Origin: DASTFP01 sp963816855
GTDB taxonomy: Bacteria > Verrucomicrobiota > Verrucomicrobiia > Chthoniobacterales > Terrimicrobiaceae
Assembly (NCBI GenBank): GCA_963816855.1
Contig: CAWFMA010000006.1
Coordinates: 62,001 to 126,000 of the forward strand
Direction: 5' to 3'
Length of the DNA stretch: 64,000 nucleotides
The position numbers and the translations under genes were made by a program. Below the pieces are notes generated by a model that did no database searches, was not told the origin of the DNA, and saw nothing but the letters and a program-made list of their open reading frames with translations. Shown piece after piece: positions 40,401 to 49,451 of the stretch. Every line of letters begins with the position of its first letter. Positions within the stretch are counted from its first letter, which is position 1.

Positions 40401-42476
40401 ATGACTCGGGTCTCTTCCCTTAGACTTCGTTGGCAATTGCTGGCGGCCGCGCTGGGGATGCTCGTGGTCTTGCTGGCGACGCTCTTTACGCCGCTCGTTG
40501 GCACTCTGAACCTTTACATTCAGGACTGGCTGCTCCGGGTCACGACGCGCAAACCCTTGCCGCAAGATTTTACGCTGGTGACGATCGATGAACGGTCGAT
40601 GGGTCTTACGGAGGTAAGTCCCGACGAATTCACGGGATCTCGTCCCCTTGAGCTGATGCGCGCCGGGTTTCCCTGGTCGCGCGAGGTCTATGCCGCGTTG
40701 GCGGAAAGATTGATCGAGTCGGGCGCGCGCCTGGTGATCTTTGATCTTCTTCTTCCCAACTCGAGAGATGGCGACGATGCTTTGGTGAAAGTTCTCAGAG
40801 ATCATCCGGGAAAGATTCTCCTGGCCGCCTCTTTCGAGAATCCGGATTCACAAGATCGGGGCGCAAAGACGCCATTGCTGGTCCTTCCGGCAGAACATTT
40901 CCGGCAGGAAGTGGGCGACAATTGGGGCGTGGTCAATTTGCCGGTCTGGGTGGACACCAAAGTGCGGTCCATCTATCCGTCGGTAACAGCTTCGGACGTC
41001 ATGGGCGTGGCCCCTCTGCCTCAGGAAGAGGCGGTGCCCTCGCTTGTCGCCACAATTGCCCGCAAACTCGGCGCCGACCCGCCAAAGGCTTCCCGCGGGG
41101 AGCCGCTCCGGTTCCGCTATTCGCTGCCCGGATCGACGCGGGTGATCTCGCTGTTCGAAATCTTTGTGCCCGAATTTTGGAAAGCCAATTATGGCGATGG
41201 GGCGTTTTTCAAGGATCGGGTGGTGCTCGTCGGAGCCACAGCGGAACGTTTGCATGACTTCCATCTCACCCCGTGGGGCAAACTCTCAGGCCCTGAAATC
41301 AATCTTCACGCCCTCGCCGCGACCCTCCGCGGAGACTGGCTCAAGCAGGCGGGGCTTCCGCAAACCGTGGCCACGATCCTCCTAGCCGCCCTTGGAGCCT
41401 TGGCCTTGATGCTTTCGCTGCAAAGAAGTGCAAAATGGCTCGTGGCCGGCCTGGCCGGCGGGGCAATCTCCTGGGTCATCCTCTGCGCCGCGGTCCTTTC
41501 GTATTTCTCGCTTTTTCTTCCGGCGGCGCCTCCTTTGCTGACCTGGCTGCTGTGCGGTTTTGCGGGCCTGGCTTGTGATGTTTCTCTTGAGCGCCGCGAA
41601 AGGAACCGGCTGAGAGCGACGCTTGAGCGTTACGTTTCCAAGGACGTGGTGCGTGAGATCGCCGACAATCCCGATTCCTATCTCCAAGCTCTCGGGGGGC
41701 AACGCAAGGAAATGGTTGTTCTTTTCTCGGATTTGAAGGGATTTACGTCGGATTCCGAGCGGCTCGACCCCTCGGAGATGGTGGCGCTGCTCAACGAGTA
41801 TTTCCACGAAATGGTGGATGTTGTGTTTCAGCATTCGGGCACGCTCGACAAGTTCATCGGCGACGCGCTGATGGCGACCTGGGGAGGCATCCGGCTGGCG
41901 AGCCAGGAAGAAAATGCGCAGAACGCGGTGCTCGCGGCGATGGCTATGAAGAAGCGCCTCGCCGCGATCAACGTCCGAAGGCTCGAAGTCGGAATCGCCC
42001 CCTGGAGTTCCGGCGTGGGCATCTGCCTTGGGCCCGCGGTGTTCGGCAACATCGGTTCCGAGCAACGGATGGAAATGACCGTTATCGGCGACACCGTCAA
42101 TCTCGCTTCGCGCATCGAGGGCCTTACGCGCATCTACGGGTGCGATATCCTCGTGGACGAACGCATCGCCGGCAAGGTTCGCAATTTGTGCCAGTTCCTC
42201 GAGGTCGATGTGGTGCGTGTGAAGGGTCGGAAGAAGCCCGAGCGGTTGTTCTTTCCTTATCAGCCGGACCAGACGGATTGGGCGGAAGAGTTCAACGCCG
42301 CGCGAACCAGCTATCGTCAGGGCAATTTCACCGCCGCGCTCGCCTCGTTCAAGCGCCTGGCCCAGGACGGCCTGGCGCCGAGTCTTGCCGCCGTCTACCA
42401 GCTGCGCTGCGAAGCCTTTGCCTCGCAACCTCCGAGGAAAGGGTGGGAAGGAATCTGGGACTTCGCGGAAAAGTAA
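40401..42476 (+). CDS. CHASE2 sensor adenylate/guanylate cyclase (class III)
   Basis: The 691-residue protein has a TM at about 12-32, a CHASE2 periplasmic domain at about 40-320 (DFTLVTIDERSMGLTEVSPD, LIESGARLVIFDLLLPNSRD, FFKDRVVLVGATAERLHDF), then about three TM helices (325-400) and a cyclase domain (about 430-610). Metal Asp residues are in VVLFSDLKGFT and DKFIGDALMATWG; base- and ribose-binding residues are in MTVIGDTVNLASRIEGL. All look intact, so it should make cAMP or cGMP. An 80-residue C-terminal extension follows. CHASE2 cyclases beside FecR and barrel genes suggest an envelope signal relayed to a cytoplasmic second messenger. Confidence 0.92.
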   Translation: MTRVSSLRLRWQLLAAALGMLVVLLATLFTPLVGTLNLYIQDWLLRVTTRKPLPQDFTLVTIDERSMGLTEVSPDEFTGSRPLELMRAGFPWSREVYAALAERLIESGARLVIFDLLLPNSRDGDDALVKVLRDHPGKILLAASFENPDSQDRGAKTPLLVLPAEHFRQEVGDNWGVVNLPVWVDTKVRSIYPSVTASDVMGVAPLPQEEAVPSLVATIARKLGADPPKASRGEPLRFRYSLPGSTRVISLFEIFVPEFWKANYGDGAFFKDRVVLVGATAERLHDFHLTPWGKLSGPEINLHALAATLRGDWLKQAGLPQTVATILLAALGALALMLSLQRSAKWLVAGLAGGAISWVILCAAVLSYFSLFLPAAPPLLTWLLCGFAGLACDVSLERRERNRLRATLERYVSKDVVREIADNPDSYLQALGGQRKEMVVLFSDLKGFTSDSERLDPSEMVALLNEYFHEMVDVVFQHSGTLDKFIGDALMATWGGIRLASQEENAQNAVLAAMAMKKRLAAINVRRLEVGIAPWSSGVGICLGPAVFGNIGSEQRMEMTVIGDTVNLASRIEGLTRIYGCDILVDERIAGKVRNLCQFLEVDVVRVKGRKKPERLFFPYQPDQTDWAEEFNAARTSYRQGNFTAALASFKRLAQDGLAPSLAAVYQLRCEAFASQPPRKGWEGIWDFAEK

Positions 42477-42547
42477 TTTTCTCTCCTCGCGCCGCTCTCC
42501 GGGAGTTGAAATGACCTCGGTTTTTTCGCATGGTGCGCGCTTGCCAG

Positions 42548-43096
42548 ATGGACATTCTGTATTTTGATCTCGAGACGCAACGCACCGCGAACGATGTCGG
42601 TGGGTGGGACAGGAAACACCAGATGGGAATGTCGGTCGGGGTGATCTATAGCACCGCCGCCGACACCTACGAGATCTATTCGGAAAGTCGCGCCGGGGAC
42701 CTCGTCGCCCGCTTGCGCAGGGCGGATCTCGTCGTCGGCTACAATATCCTTAGGTTCGACTACGAAGTGCTCATGGGCTACACAATCCTCGATCTGCCCC
42801 ACTACCTGCCAACCCTCGATTTGCTGCCCCATGTTGAGAGGGCCGCGGGGCATCGGCTCAAGCTGGAGGAACTGGCGCAGGGAACACTGGGCGTCGGCAA
42901 AGTGGCGGAGGGACTTGACGCAATTCGCTGGTGGAGGGAAGGAAAGGTGATGGAAATCGCGGAATATTGCTGCTTCGACGTGAAGGTGACGCGCCTGGTC
43001 CACGAACATGGAGCCCGTCATGGCGAGCTTTTCTACAGTGACAGGTTTGGCCGCAAACAGCGAATGGAGATTGACTGGAAACGCGGAGACGGATGA
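42548..43096 (+). CDS. Ribonuclease H-like DEDD 3'-5' exonuclease (YprB-type)
   Basis: The ATG at 42548 gives 182 residues starting MDILYFDLETQRTANDVGG; an in-frame ATG at 42530 adds six. Exonuclease motifs are all present: Exo I DLE in YFDLETQ, Exo II GYNILRFDYEVL, and Exo III EIAEYCCFDVKVTRLV (YxxxD type, DEDDy). Related domains sit at the end of DEAD-box helicases or alone; substrate (DNA or RNA) is uncertain. It overlaps the TPR gene by four bases. Confidence 0.83.
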   Translation: MDILYFDLETQRTANDVGGWDRKHQMGMSVGVIYSTAADTYEIYSESRAGDLVARLRRADLVVGYNILRFDYEVLMGYTILDLPHYLPTLDLLPHVERAAGHRLKLEELAQGTLGVGKVAEGLDAIRWWREGKVMEIAEYCCFDVKVTRLVHEHGARHGELFYSDRFGRKQRMEIDWKRGDG

Positions 43097-44367
43097 TCCA
43101 GCCTCTCAAGTCGTCGAAAACAACCTGGTTCGTCTATTGGTTGGACCTTGAGGAGCCCGTACCCGCCGGCAGCGACTACTTTCTTCCGACCCTCCTGATC
43201 GTCTGCGACCCGGCGGGAGCCCCGCTGGCCGCTCCCGAAATTCTTGAAGAACTCGACCAATTGCGGGTTGAAAACCTGCTGATCAAGCTCTTCGATCGAC
43301 TCGGCGCACCGAACCGATTGACGATTTGCGCAAGCGATGATTGGGATGACAACGCTTGGAAAACTTTTTCGCAGGAGCACCGTGTGGAAATCCGTTTCCA
43401 GCGTTTCGATCAAAGTGGACCGGATGAGCTGCGCGCCCTGGCTCGCACCGTCGTTCTGCGCTTCGCGCCGGAAGAGGATTCCACGCATCGTTCCCGGGAG
43501 GTGGCCCGGGGCCTGGTGAACACGGCCCTGCGCGTGCGATCGCCGCGCAAGAAGATGGCCCTACTGCGCACGGCGCTGGCGCGGGACGCGGACTGCTCCT
43601 CCGCGCGCATCGAAATTGCCGACGTGGAATTTCAGCATGGAAACTGGAAGGTCTGCCTGGCCGCCTATGACGAAGTCATCGCCCGCGAAAGCCCCCGCTG
43701 GCGTAAGCCACGTCCCGATTGGTGGACCAACAGGGAGACGCGGCTATTGCTGCGGGCTCTCTACGGCCGGGCGATGACCCTTTGGCACCAGGAACGCCAT
43801 GGCGACTCCGCCCTCCAGTTCGAGGAACTCCTCTCCTTGAATCCCGCCGACAATCAAGGCGTGCGCTTTCTTGTTCCTCTCCTCCACCTTCTCGACGAGA
43901 ACCCGGAGGCGGCTTCCGCACACTTCGAACGCTACGCGAAGGAGTATCCGGGGGATTATTCCGAGCCCTCGTTCCTCTTCGGCTGGGCTTTGTGTCTCAC
44001 CTTGAGAGGCGATGAAGTTGCGGCGAGAGAGAAATATCGTGAGGCGATCTTCAGCAACATTTACATCGCGCCGATGCTGCTCGAGGAAACAGAATCTCCC
44101 CGGGGTTTGTGGCAGCCGAACGATCGGGCCGAACCGAACTATGCCGCCGATTTCATCGATTCCTACGCGGTGCTTTGGGATCGCGAACCCGGTCCTTTGC
44201 GCATCCTCAGGGAACTCTGGCAGGAACTTCGCCCCGAGATCGCCGAAATCGTCGCGCTCCGCGAGAGAATGGCCGACTTCCAGGACCAACGCTACGAGCC
44301 GGACTACAAGAAACTTTGGCAACAACTCGTGGCGCGGGACGAAAAACTCACCGCCGGCGGGCGCTGA
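43093..44367 (+). CDS. TPR/ST7-like protein of unknown function
   Basis: The 424-residue protein has an N-terminal alpha/beta domain (residues 1-130; TWFVYWLDLEEPVPAGSDYF, PEILEELDQLRVENLLIKLF) and a helical TPR-type half. The stretch RALYGRAMTLWHQERHGDSA, then LQFEELLSLNPADNQGVRF, is characteristic of ST7-like repeat regions in bacterial SEC-C/DUF6930-type proteins. No signal or TM. It is coupled to the exonuclease gene (ATGA). It may serve as a scaffold; no function can be assigned. Confidence 0.72.
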   Translation: MIQPLKSSKTTWFVYWLDLEEPVPAGSDYFLPTLLIVCDPAGAPLAAPEILEELDQLRVENLLIKLFDRLGAPNRLTICASDDWDDNAWKTFSQEHRVEIRFQRFDQSGPDELRALARTVVLRFAPEEDSTHRSREVARGLVNTALRVRSPRKKMALLRTALARDADCSSARIEIADVEFQHGNWKVCLAAYDEVIARESPRWRKPRPDWWTNRETRLLLRALYGRAMTLWHQERHGDSALQFEELLSLNPADNQGVRFLVPLLHLLDENPEAASAHFERYAKEYPGDYSEPSFLFGWALCLTLRGDEVAAREKYREAIFSNIYIAPMLLEETESPRGLWQPNDRAEPNYAADFIDSYAVLWDREPGPLRILRELWQELRPEIAEIVALRERMADFQDQRYEPDYKKLWQQLVARDEKLTAGGR

Positions 44368-44429
44368 GCGCTTTTCCGAAAACTCTTCGATTTTGCCCGC
44401 GAAGCCGGGACCGTGAGCTAGTTTTCTCA

Positions 44430-47069
44430 ATGAATCGTCTTGCCGCGGAACAATCACCCTACCTCCTCCAGCACAAAAACAATCCCGTCGACTGGTGGCC
44501 CTGGGGCGAGGAGGCCTTTTCCGCCGCGAAGGATGCTGGCAAGCCGGTCTTTCTCTCGATCGGCTATTCGACCTGTCACTGGTGCCACGTCATGGCGCAC
44601 GAATCTTTCGAAAACCCGGAGATCGCGAAATTGATGAACGAAAGCTTCATCAACATCAAACTGGACCGCGAAGAGCGGCCCGATGTGGATCGGCTGTACA
44701 TGGCTTTTGTCCAGGCCACAAGCGGAGGAGGCGGTTGGCCGATGAGCGTCTGGCTTACTCCGGAAGGGCGCCCGTTCTATGGGGGAACCTATTTTCCCCC
44801 CACCGACAGCTACGGTCGCGCGGGATTTGCGAATATCCTCAAACAGATCGCCCGCTTGTGGCGTGAGGACCGCGAGCGCGTGGAAACAGAATCAAAACGC
44901 ATTCTGGACGCCCTTTCCGCGGCCGGGCGAAGCGGTCCTGCCGTTGAATTCAGCGCCGACGAGACACCCTTGCTGCTCGGTTTCGAGACGTTTTCCCGCA
45001 GCTTCGATGAAGAGCATGGTGGTTTCGGCGGGGCGCCCAAATTCCCCCGCCCTTCGGTGATCAATTTCCTCCTGCGTTTCTCGATCCGGGCAGAAGGAGA
45101 GAAAGCGCAGCGCGCCCGGGCGCTGGCGCTTTTCACGTTGCAGAAGATGGCCGCCGGCGGGATGCGCGATCATCTTGGTGGAGGATTTCACCGCTACTCG
45201 GTCGACGAATTCTGGCACGTTCCGCATTTCGAGAAAATGCTCTACGACCAAGCCCAGCTGTCGATCTCCTTCACGGAAGCGTGGCAGTTGACGCGCGACG
45301 AATTTTTCGCGGCGATCGCCCGCGAGACGCTGGACTATGTCCTGCGGGACATGACGCATCCGAAGGGCGGCTTCTTTTCCGCGGAAGACGCGGACAGCCT
45401 TTTGTCTCACGATCGTCCCGAGCATGCGGAAGGCGCATTCTATGTCTGGGAAAAGCGGGAAATTGTGCGCGCCTTGGGCGCGGGCGAGGCCGATATTTTC
45501 TGTCGGCACTACGGCGTTGAGGAGCGCGGGAATGCGCGGGCGGTCAGCGATCCGCGTGGCGAATTTCAAGGCCGGAATATCTTGTTCGAGAGGCAAGAGG
45601 CGGGGACCACTGCGGAGATCCTGGGCCTTTCCCGGGAGACCGTTCTGAATTCACTCCGGGCGGGTCGCGAAAAGCTGCTTGAAACGAGAACCAAACGCCC
45701 CCGCCCGCATCTCGACGACAAGATTCTCACTGCTTGGAACGGCCTCATGATCTCGGCGCTCGCCCGGGGCGGGGCGGCATTTCAGGACCGCCGCTATCTT
45801 GAGGCGGCGGCCAAGGCGGCCGATTTCCTCCGCCAAAACCTCACGACGGATGTCGCTCTCTTGCGAACCTGGCGCGCGCAGGCTGGGAAAATCGCCGCCT
45901 TCGCCGAAGACTATGCCTTCCTGATCCAGGGCTTGCTGGATCTCTACGAGGCCAGCTGGGACAGCGAGTGGCTGAGCTGGGCGATCCAACTCCAGGAGAG
46001 TCAGGATAGGCTCTTTCAGGACGAGCGCGGAGGCGGCTATTTCAGCAGCACCGCCGGCGACCCACTGATCTCGGTGCGGATGAAAGAAGATTACGACGGG
46101 GCGGAGCCCTCGGTAAATTCGATCAGCGCCCTAAACCTTTTGCGGCTGGCGAGGATCCTCCACGATCATCGCCTGGAAGCCCGCGCGCGCCGGGTAATCG
46201 CGGCCAACCGGCAGACGCTCGATCGCATGCCGACCGCGGTTCCTCAGATGCTCGTGGCGCTGGATCTTGCGCTCTCCCTACCGGCTCAGGCGGTCGTAGC
46301 GGGCTCTCGCGAAAGCAAGGATGTCCGAGAATGGAACGCGCGATTGCACCACGATTTCCACCCACGGCGCGTTTTGCTCCTTGCGGAAGAGAATGGTTTC
46401 CTGGTCAAGAGAGTTCCCGCTCTTGAGCTCCACCAAGCCGCTCGAGGGCCAGGCCGCGCTTTATCTCTGCGAAGACTTTGCCTGCCAGCGGCCCCAACTC
46501 TTGCCATGAAAGCCTCCAGTCTTCTTCATTGCGCCCTTCGTTCGCCGGATCCCGTCCGGATCGGGAAGTTTTATGCCGGCCTTTTTGATTGCGGCTTTTT
46601 TATTCATCCCGTGCTTGCCGGATTGGGTGTGGTCATCGTCAAGATCGCCAGCCCGGAATCAGTTTTCCGTGGGCTGCTGGAGTTCTGGCCCCTCGATCTG
46701 CTTTGGGATGGCGCCACGGCTTCCCTTCGCAGGATTCCGAAAAGCCTTCCCCAGATGCAGAACCATGTGGCTCTTCGCGTCGATTGGTCCAAGGAGCAAA
46801 TTCTCGAGGAGCTAAACCGGAAAGGAATCGCTGCACGCTACGAGCCCCGCGGCACCGGCTTTGACATCGTCGGGTTCGATGATCCGGACGGCAATTTTGT
46901 GGAGGTTTTTCCCGGCATTGAAACGGCGGACCTTCCTCCCGAAGCATTTTCCGCGAGCGGCGAACTGGAACGCGTGATGGCTGAGAGGGCCGTTTGGGTT
47001 AACAGCGTTGCAGTGATCCGTGACGGGCAAGCAATTTTTCCCCTCGCGCCCCCGGCTCCGAACTCCTAA
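44430..47069 (+). CDS. yyaL: YyaL/DUF255 thioredoxin-domain protein, frameshifted into a VOC protein
   Basis: The start at 44430 (MNRLAAEQSPYLLQHKNNPV) opens a typical YyaL/SSP411 protein: thioredoxin-like domain with STCHWCHVMAHESFENPEIA (CxxC), then a (alpha/alpha)6 glucosaminidase-like barrel with GGFHRYSVDEFWHVPHFEKM and the C-terminal ETRTKRPRPHLDDKILTAWN region. After PALEL (about 46430) the frame leaves YyaL sequence; the proper ending (TKPLEGQAALYLCEDFACQR) lies one frame over and stops at 46509. One extra C at 46428-46431 explains this. As read, the frame runs through to the end of the VOC gene, making an artificial 879-residue fusion. YyaL's biochemical role is unknown. Confidence 0.85.
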   Translation: MNRLAAEQSPYLLQHKNNPVDWWPWGEEAFSAAKDAGKPVFLSIGYSTCHWCHVMAHESFENPEIAKLMNESFINIKLDREERPDVDRLYMAFVQATSGGGGWPMSVWLTPEGRPFYGGTYFPPTDSYGRAGFANILKQIARLWREDRERVETESKRILDALSAAGRSGPAVEFSADETPLLLGFETFSRSFDEEHGGFGGAPKFPRPSVINFLLRFSIRAEGEKAQRARALALFTLQKMAAGGMRDHLGGGFHRYSVDEFWHVPHFEKMLYDQAQLSISFTEAWQLTRDEFFAAIARETLDYVLRDMTHPKGGFFSAEDADSLLSHDRPEHAEGAFYVWEKREIVRALGAGEADIFCRHYGVEERGNARAVSDPRGEFQGRNILFERQEAGTTAEILGLSRETVLNSLRAGREKLLETRTKRPRPHLDDKILTAWNGLMISALARGGAAFQDRRYLEAAAKAADFLRQNLTTDVALLRTWRAQAGKIAAFAEDYAFLIQGLLDLYEASWDSEWLSWAIQLQESQDRLFQDERGGGYFSSTAGDPLISVRMKEDYDGAEPSVNSISALNLLRLARILHDHRLEARARRVIAANRQTLDRMPTAVPQMLVALDLALSLPAQAVVAGSRESKDVREWNARLHHDFHPRRVLLLAEENGFLVKRVPALELHQAARGPGRALSLRRLCLPAAPTLAMKASSLLHCALRSPDPVRIGKFYAGLFDCGFFIHPVLAGLGVVIVKIASPESVFRGLLEFWPLDLLWDGATASLRRIPKSLPQMQNHVALRVDWSKEQILEELNRKGIAARYEPRGTGFDIVGFDDPDGNFVEVFPGIETADLPPEAFSASGELERVMAERAVWVNSVAVIRDGQAIFPLAPPAPNS
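46506..47069 (+). CDS. VOC (glyoxalase/dioxygenase fold) family protein
   Basis: The 187-residue protein begins at the ATG at 46506, which overlaps the corrected yyaL stop (TGA at 46507-46509). It has two beta-alpha-beta halves: SSLLHCALRSPDPVRIGKFY with AGLFDCGF, and QNHVALRVDWSKEQILEELN with FDDPDGNFVEVFPGIE. His8, a central His and the final Glu are at the usual VOC metal positions. Enzyme activity is uncertain. Its own start codon and the 4-base coupling argue that it is an independent gene which a single-base insertion has fused to yyaL. Confidence 0.78.
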   Translation: MKASSLLHCALRSPDPVRIGKFYAGLFDCGFFIHPVLAGLGVVIVKIASPESVFRGLLEFWPLDLLWDGATASLRRIPKSLPQMQNHVALRVDWSKEQILEELNRKGIAARYEPRGTGFDIVGFDDPDGNFVEVFPGIETADLPPEAFSASGELERVMAERAVWVNSVAVIRDGQAIFPLAPPAPNS

Positions 47070-47506
47070 GCCTCGGGCGGGTCTTGCGAGCGGCTTTCGT
47101 CGCCAGCTAGCCCGCACGGCCGGAAGGGACGACGACACTTTCCGAAGCGAGAGTCGAAAAGGCTACTGGCCGGTGACAATTTTTGCCTCCGATCCGGCTC
47201 CCTTTCTGCTTATCTCTTTCTGCCGTGCAAATCCGTTCCTGTCGCCCGGCGACCCGTTCTTTCTCCATCGACATCCAGATCTCGTAAACTGAGAAGATTG
47301 TCCTTACGTCATCGCTTTTCATGAGAGTAGAATTCGATTCCCGGAGCCGTTCTTCGTGCAAAGGCAAACCAACCGCGGCGGACCCGGAAAACTCGGCAAG
47401 GAATCGAGTCACAAGATCGAAAATGAAAGCGCCAGCCGCCATGGTGCGAATGAACCAAAATTGACGGCTTTTTGCTGGGCTCCCGGTCTCCTCGCTGCCT
47501 GGATGG
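47070..47506. other. 437-base gap, no convincing gene
   Basis: The region separates the convergent VOC and uppP genes. A minus-strand frame at 47107-47577 overlaps uppP, has no domain and an unusual composition, so I do not call it. I see no clear terminator, repeat or tRNA. Confidence 0.45.
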
Positions 47507-48331
47507 TCAGTTGGAGACCGCGCGCTTTGAGAGCATCGCCAGCAAACTCCCGCCGAGAAGCACCCTGTAAAGGGCAAACGGCAGGTAACTGCGCTTCGAA
47601 ATGTACCTCATCAGAAAAGCGATCACCGCAAGCCCCACTCCGAAGGCCACGCCGGTTGCGATGGCGGTTTCCCTGGCGCCGTAAGCTTTCCGTTCGCGGG
47701 TGCTGGTCACCAACTCGAAGAGCCCGCTTCCAAATACGGCCGGCAAGGCCAGGAGAAAGGCATATTCGGTAATTGCGGGCCTGGCATAGCCGAGGGCCAG
47801 GCCGATGGTGGTCGTCGCGCCAGAACGCGACACGCCTGGAATGAGGGCGAGCGCCTGGGCCAGGCCGCAAAGAAGTCCGTCGCGATAAGAGAGGTCGCTC
47901 AGCCGTTTCGTGCCGGCGCCCAGTCGATCGGCGAGACCGAGGGCCGCGCCAAAAGCGATCAAGACCGCCCCTGTTAAACCAAGCGACCGAAACACCGTGC
48001 GAATCTGCCACCGCGAACAATAACCGAGGACAACGATCGGCACCGTCCCGATGATGATCAGCCAACCGGTCTTCACATCGGGATCGCTTTCCAAGGCCAA
48101 GCCGCGAAAGGAGCCGATCCATCGTTCGACGATCCGGGCAATGTCGCGCCGAAAGTAAACCAGGACCGCGGCCTCGGTCCCTATCTGGGTGATTGCCGTG
48201 AATGTCGCCCCGGGATCTCGGGCCGAAGGGAGAAACTCGCCAACGATACGAAGATGCGCGCTGGATGAGACGGGAAGAAATTCCGTAACCCCCTGAACGA
48301 GGCCGAGAATGACTGGTTCAGCGAGAGACAC
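47507..48331 (-). CDS. uppP: Undecaprenyl-diphosphate phosphatase UppP (BacA)
   Basis: The 274-residue integral membrane enzyme recycles C55-PP to C55-P, the lipid carrier of wall synthesis, and gives bacitracin tolerance. The two signature motifs are present: LGLVQGVTEFLPVSSSAHLR (residues 9-28, with the catalytic Glu) and LIPGVSRSGATTTIGLALGY (near residue 165, with Ser and Arg). About eight hydrophobic helices are seen. It is monocistronic and divergent from the small kinase gene. Confidence 0.95.
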   Translation of the reverse strand: MSLAEPVILGLVQGVTEFLPVSSSAHLRIVGEFLPSARDPGATFTAITQIGTEAAVLVYFRRDIARIVERWIGSFRGLALESDPDVKTGWLIIIGTVPIVVLGYCSRWQIRTVFRSLGLTGAVLIAFGAALGLADRLGAGTKRLSDLSYRDGLLCGLAQALALIPGVSRSGATTTIGLALGYARPAITEYAFLLALPAVFGSGLFELVTSTRERKAYGARETAIATGVAFGVGLAVIAFLMRYISKRSYLPFALYRVLLGGSLLAMLSKRAVSN

Positions 48332-48530
48332 GCGAATATCCGTTCAGTTCAATAAGGCCAGCGAATCGGCGCTGCAAGCAAACATTCCCGGCGAGGTGCC
48401 GGAAAACGAACATCGCCCGGAAAAACGCTCAAATGGCCTGATTTCGCGAACCGGTTTGCTTTTCGGGCGGCAAGATTTCTTCGCTTGAGACGCGTCGAAA
48501 AGCGTTTAGCGTCAGCACCGAAGAGAATCC

Positions 48531-49223
48531 ATGGAGAAGCCGGCCCCAGAAAAAACGTCTGCGAACCTCTCATTTTCCCCGGAGGCTGCGCTTTCATTCC
48601 TCCTGGGCCAGGCGCTGTTGCTCAAGGCGAGCTCGCAACGGCGGATCGCCCTTGGCTTGACCGGAGGGCCGGGCGTGGGAAAGTCGACCCTGGCGGTGCA
48701 AACTGCCGATGCGCTCAATCGGATCGAACCCGGCTCGGCGGCGTTTGTGCCGATGGACGGATTCCATATGCGGCATGCCAAGCTGGAGGCCCTGGGAACC
48801 GTCAAGGACAAGGGCGCCCCGCACACCTTCGAAGGAGGCGAATTCGCGAAGTTCCTGGAACGCCTGAAGTCAGCCGAAGAGGCGATCAGCGGGCCGGGCT
48901 ATTCGCGCAAGATCGAGGACGTTGTCGATGACGCGTTCACGGTCGCTCGCGGAACCAGGGTCCTCGTCGTGGAAGGCAACTATCTTCTCCTCCAGGACCC
49001 GCCCTGGGAGGTCGTGAAGTCTTTGCTCGACCTCGCCGTTTTTATCGACGTGCCACGCGAAAGGGTGCGGAGCCGCCTTATGAAACGTCATGCGGAAGAA
49101 GGTCTCTTTTCTGAAGAACGCAACCGTGAGCACATTGAAAGGGTGGATTTGCCCAACTACGATCTCGTGGCCCGGTCCAAGCCAAGGGCCGATTTCGTCA
49201 TCAATCTTCTCACGGAGTATTAA
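48531..49223 (+). CDS. P-loop nucleoside/sugar kinase-like protein (uridine kinase/PanK fold)
   Basis: The 230-residue protein has Walker A LTGGPGVGKSTLAVQTADAL at about residue 42, a substrate-site motif PMDGFHMRHAKLEALG, the second-base region VLVVEGNYLLLQDPPWEVVK and a lid Arg region VRSRLMKRHAEEGL. This is the layout of FrcK/YggC-type kinases related to uridine and pantothenate kinases. The substrate may be a nucleoside, fructose-like sugar or pantothenate-like compound. It is not clearly linked to its neighbours. Confidence 0.83.
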   Translation: MEKPAPEKTSANLSFSPEAALSFLLGQALLLKASSQRRIALGLTGGPGVGKSTLAVQTADALNRIEPGSAAFVPMDGFHMRHAKLEALGTVKDKGAPHTFEGGEFAKFLERLKSAEEAISGPGYSRKIEDVVDDAFTVARGTRVLVVEGNYLLLQDPPWEVVKSLLDLAVFIDVPRERVRSRLMKRHAEEGLFSEERNREHIERVDLPNYDLVARSKPRADFVINLLTEY

Positions 49224-49451
49224 GACGGCAGCGTTTCGAGGAACCGCTTTGGCGCGCCGGCCAGAGCGTTTGAAAATCTGTTTGCGAGCACGAAGCCGAT
49301 TGCTTTTGGCGGGCAGGTGGAGAAGTTGGTTCTGGACGCAAAATGCAAAGGAAGATGATTTTGGACAATTGGGGATGGCGAAGGCTTCGGCGGCAAGGCC
49401 GAACGAAGCGCGCCTGGCCCGCTGTGCCGTGAACGCCCGCGACGAAGGACG

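Noticed and set aside
44430..47069. A natural YyaL-VOC two-domain enzyme
   Set aside because: The real YyaL ending and its stop exist one frame over, and the VOC gene has its own overlapping start.
47107..47577. 156-codon minus-strand frame
   Set aside because: It overlaps the 3' end of uppP, has no domain and no plausible start signal.
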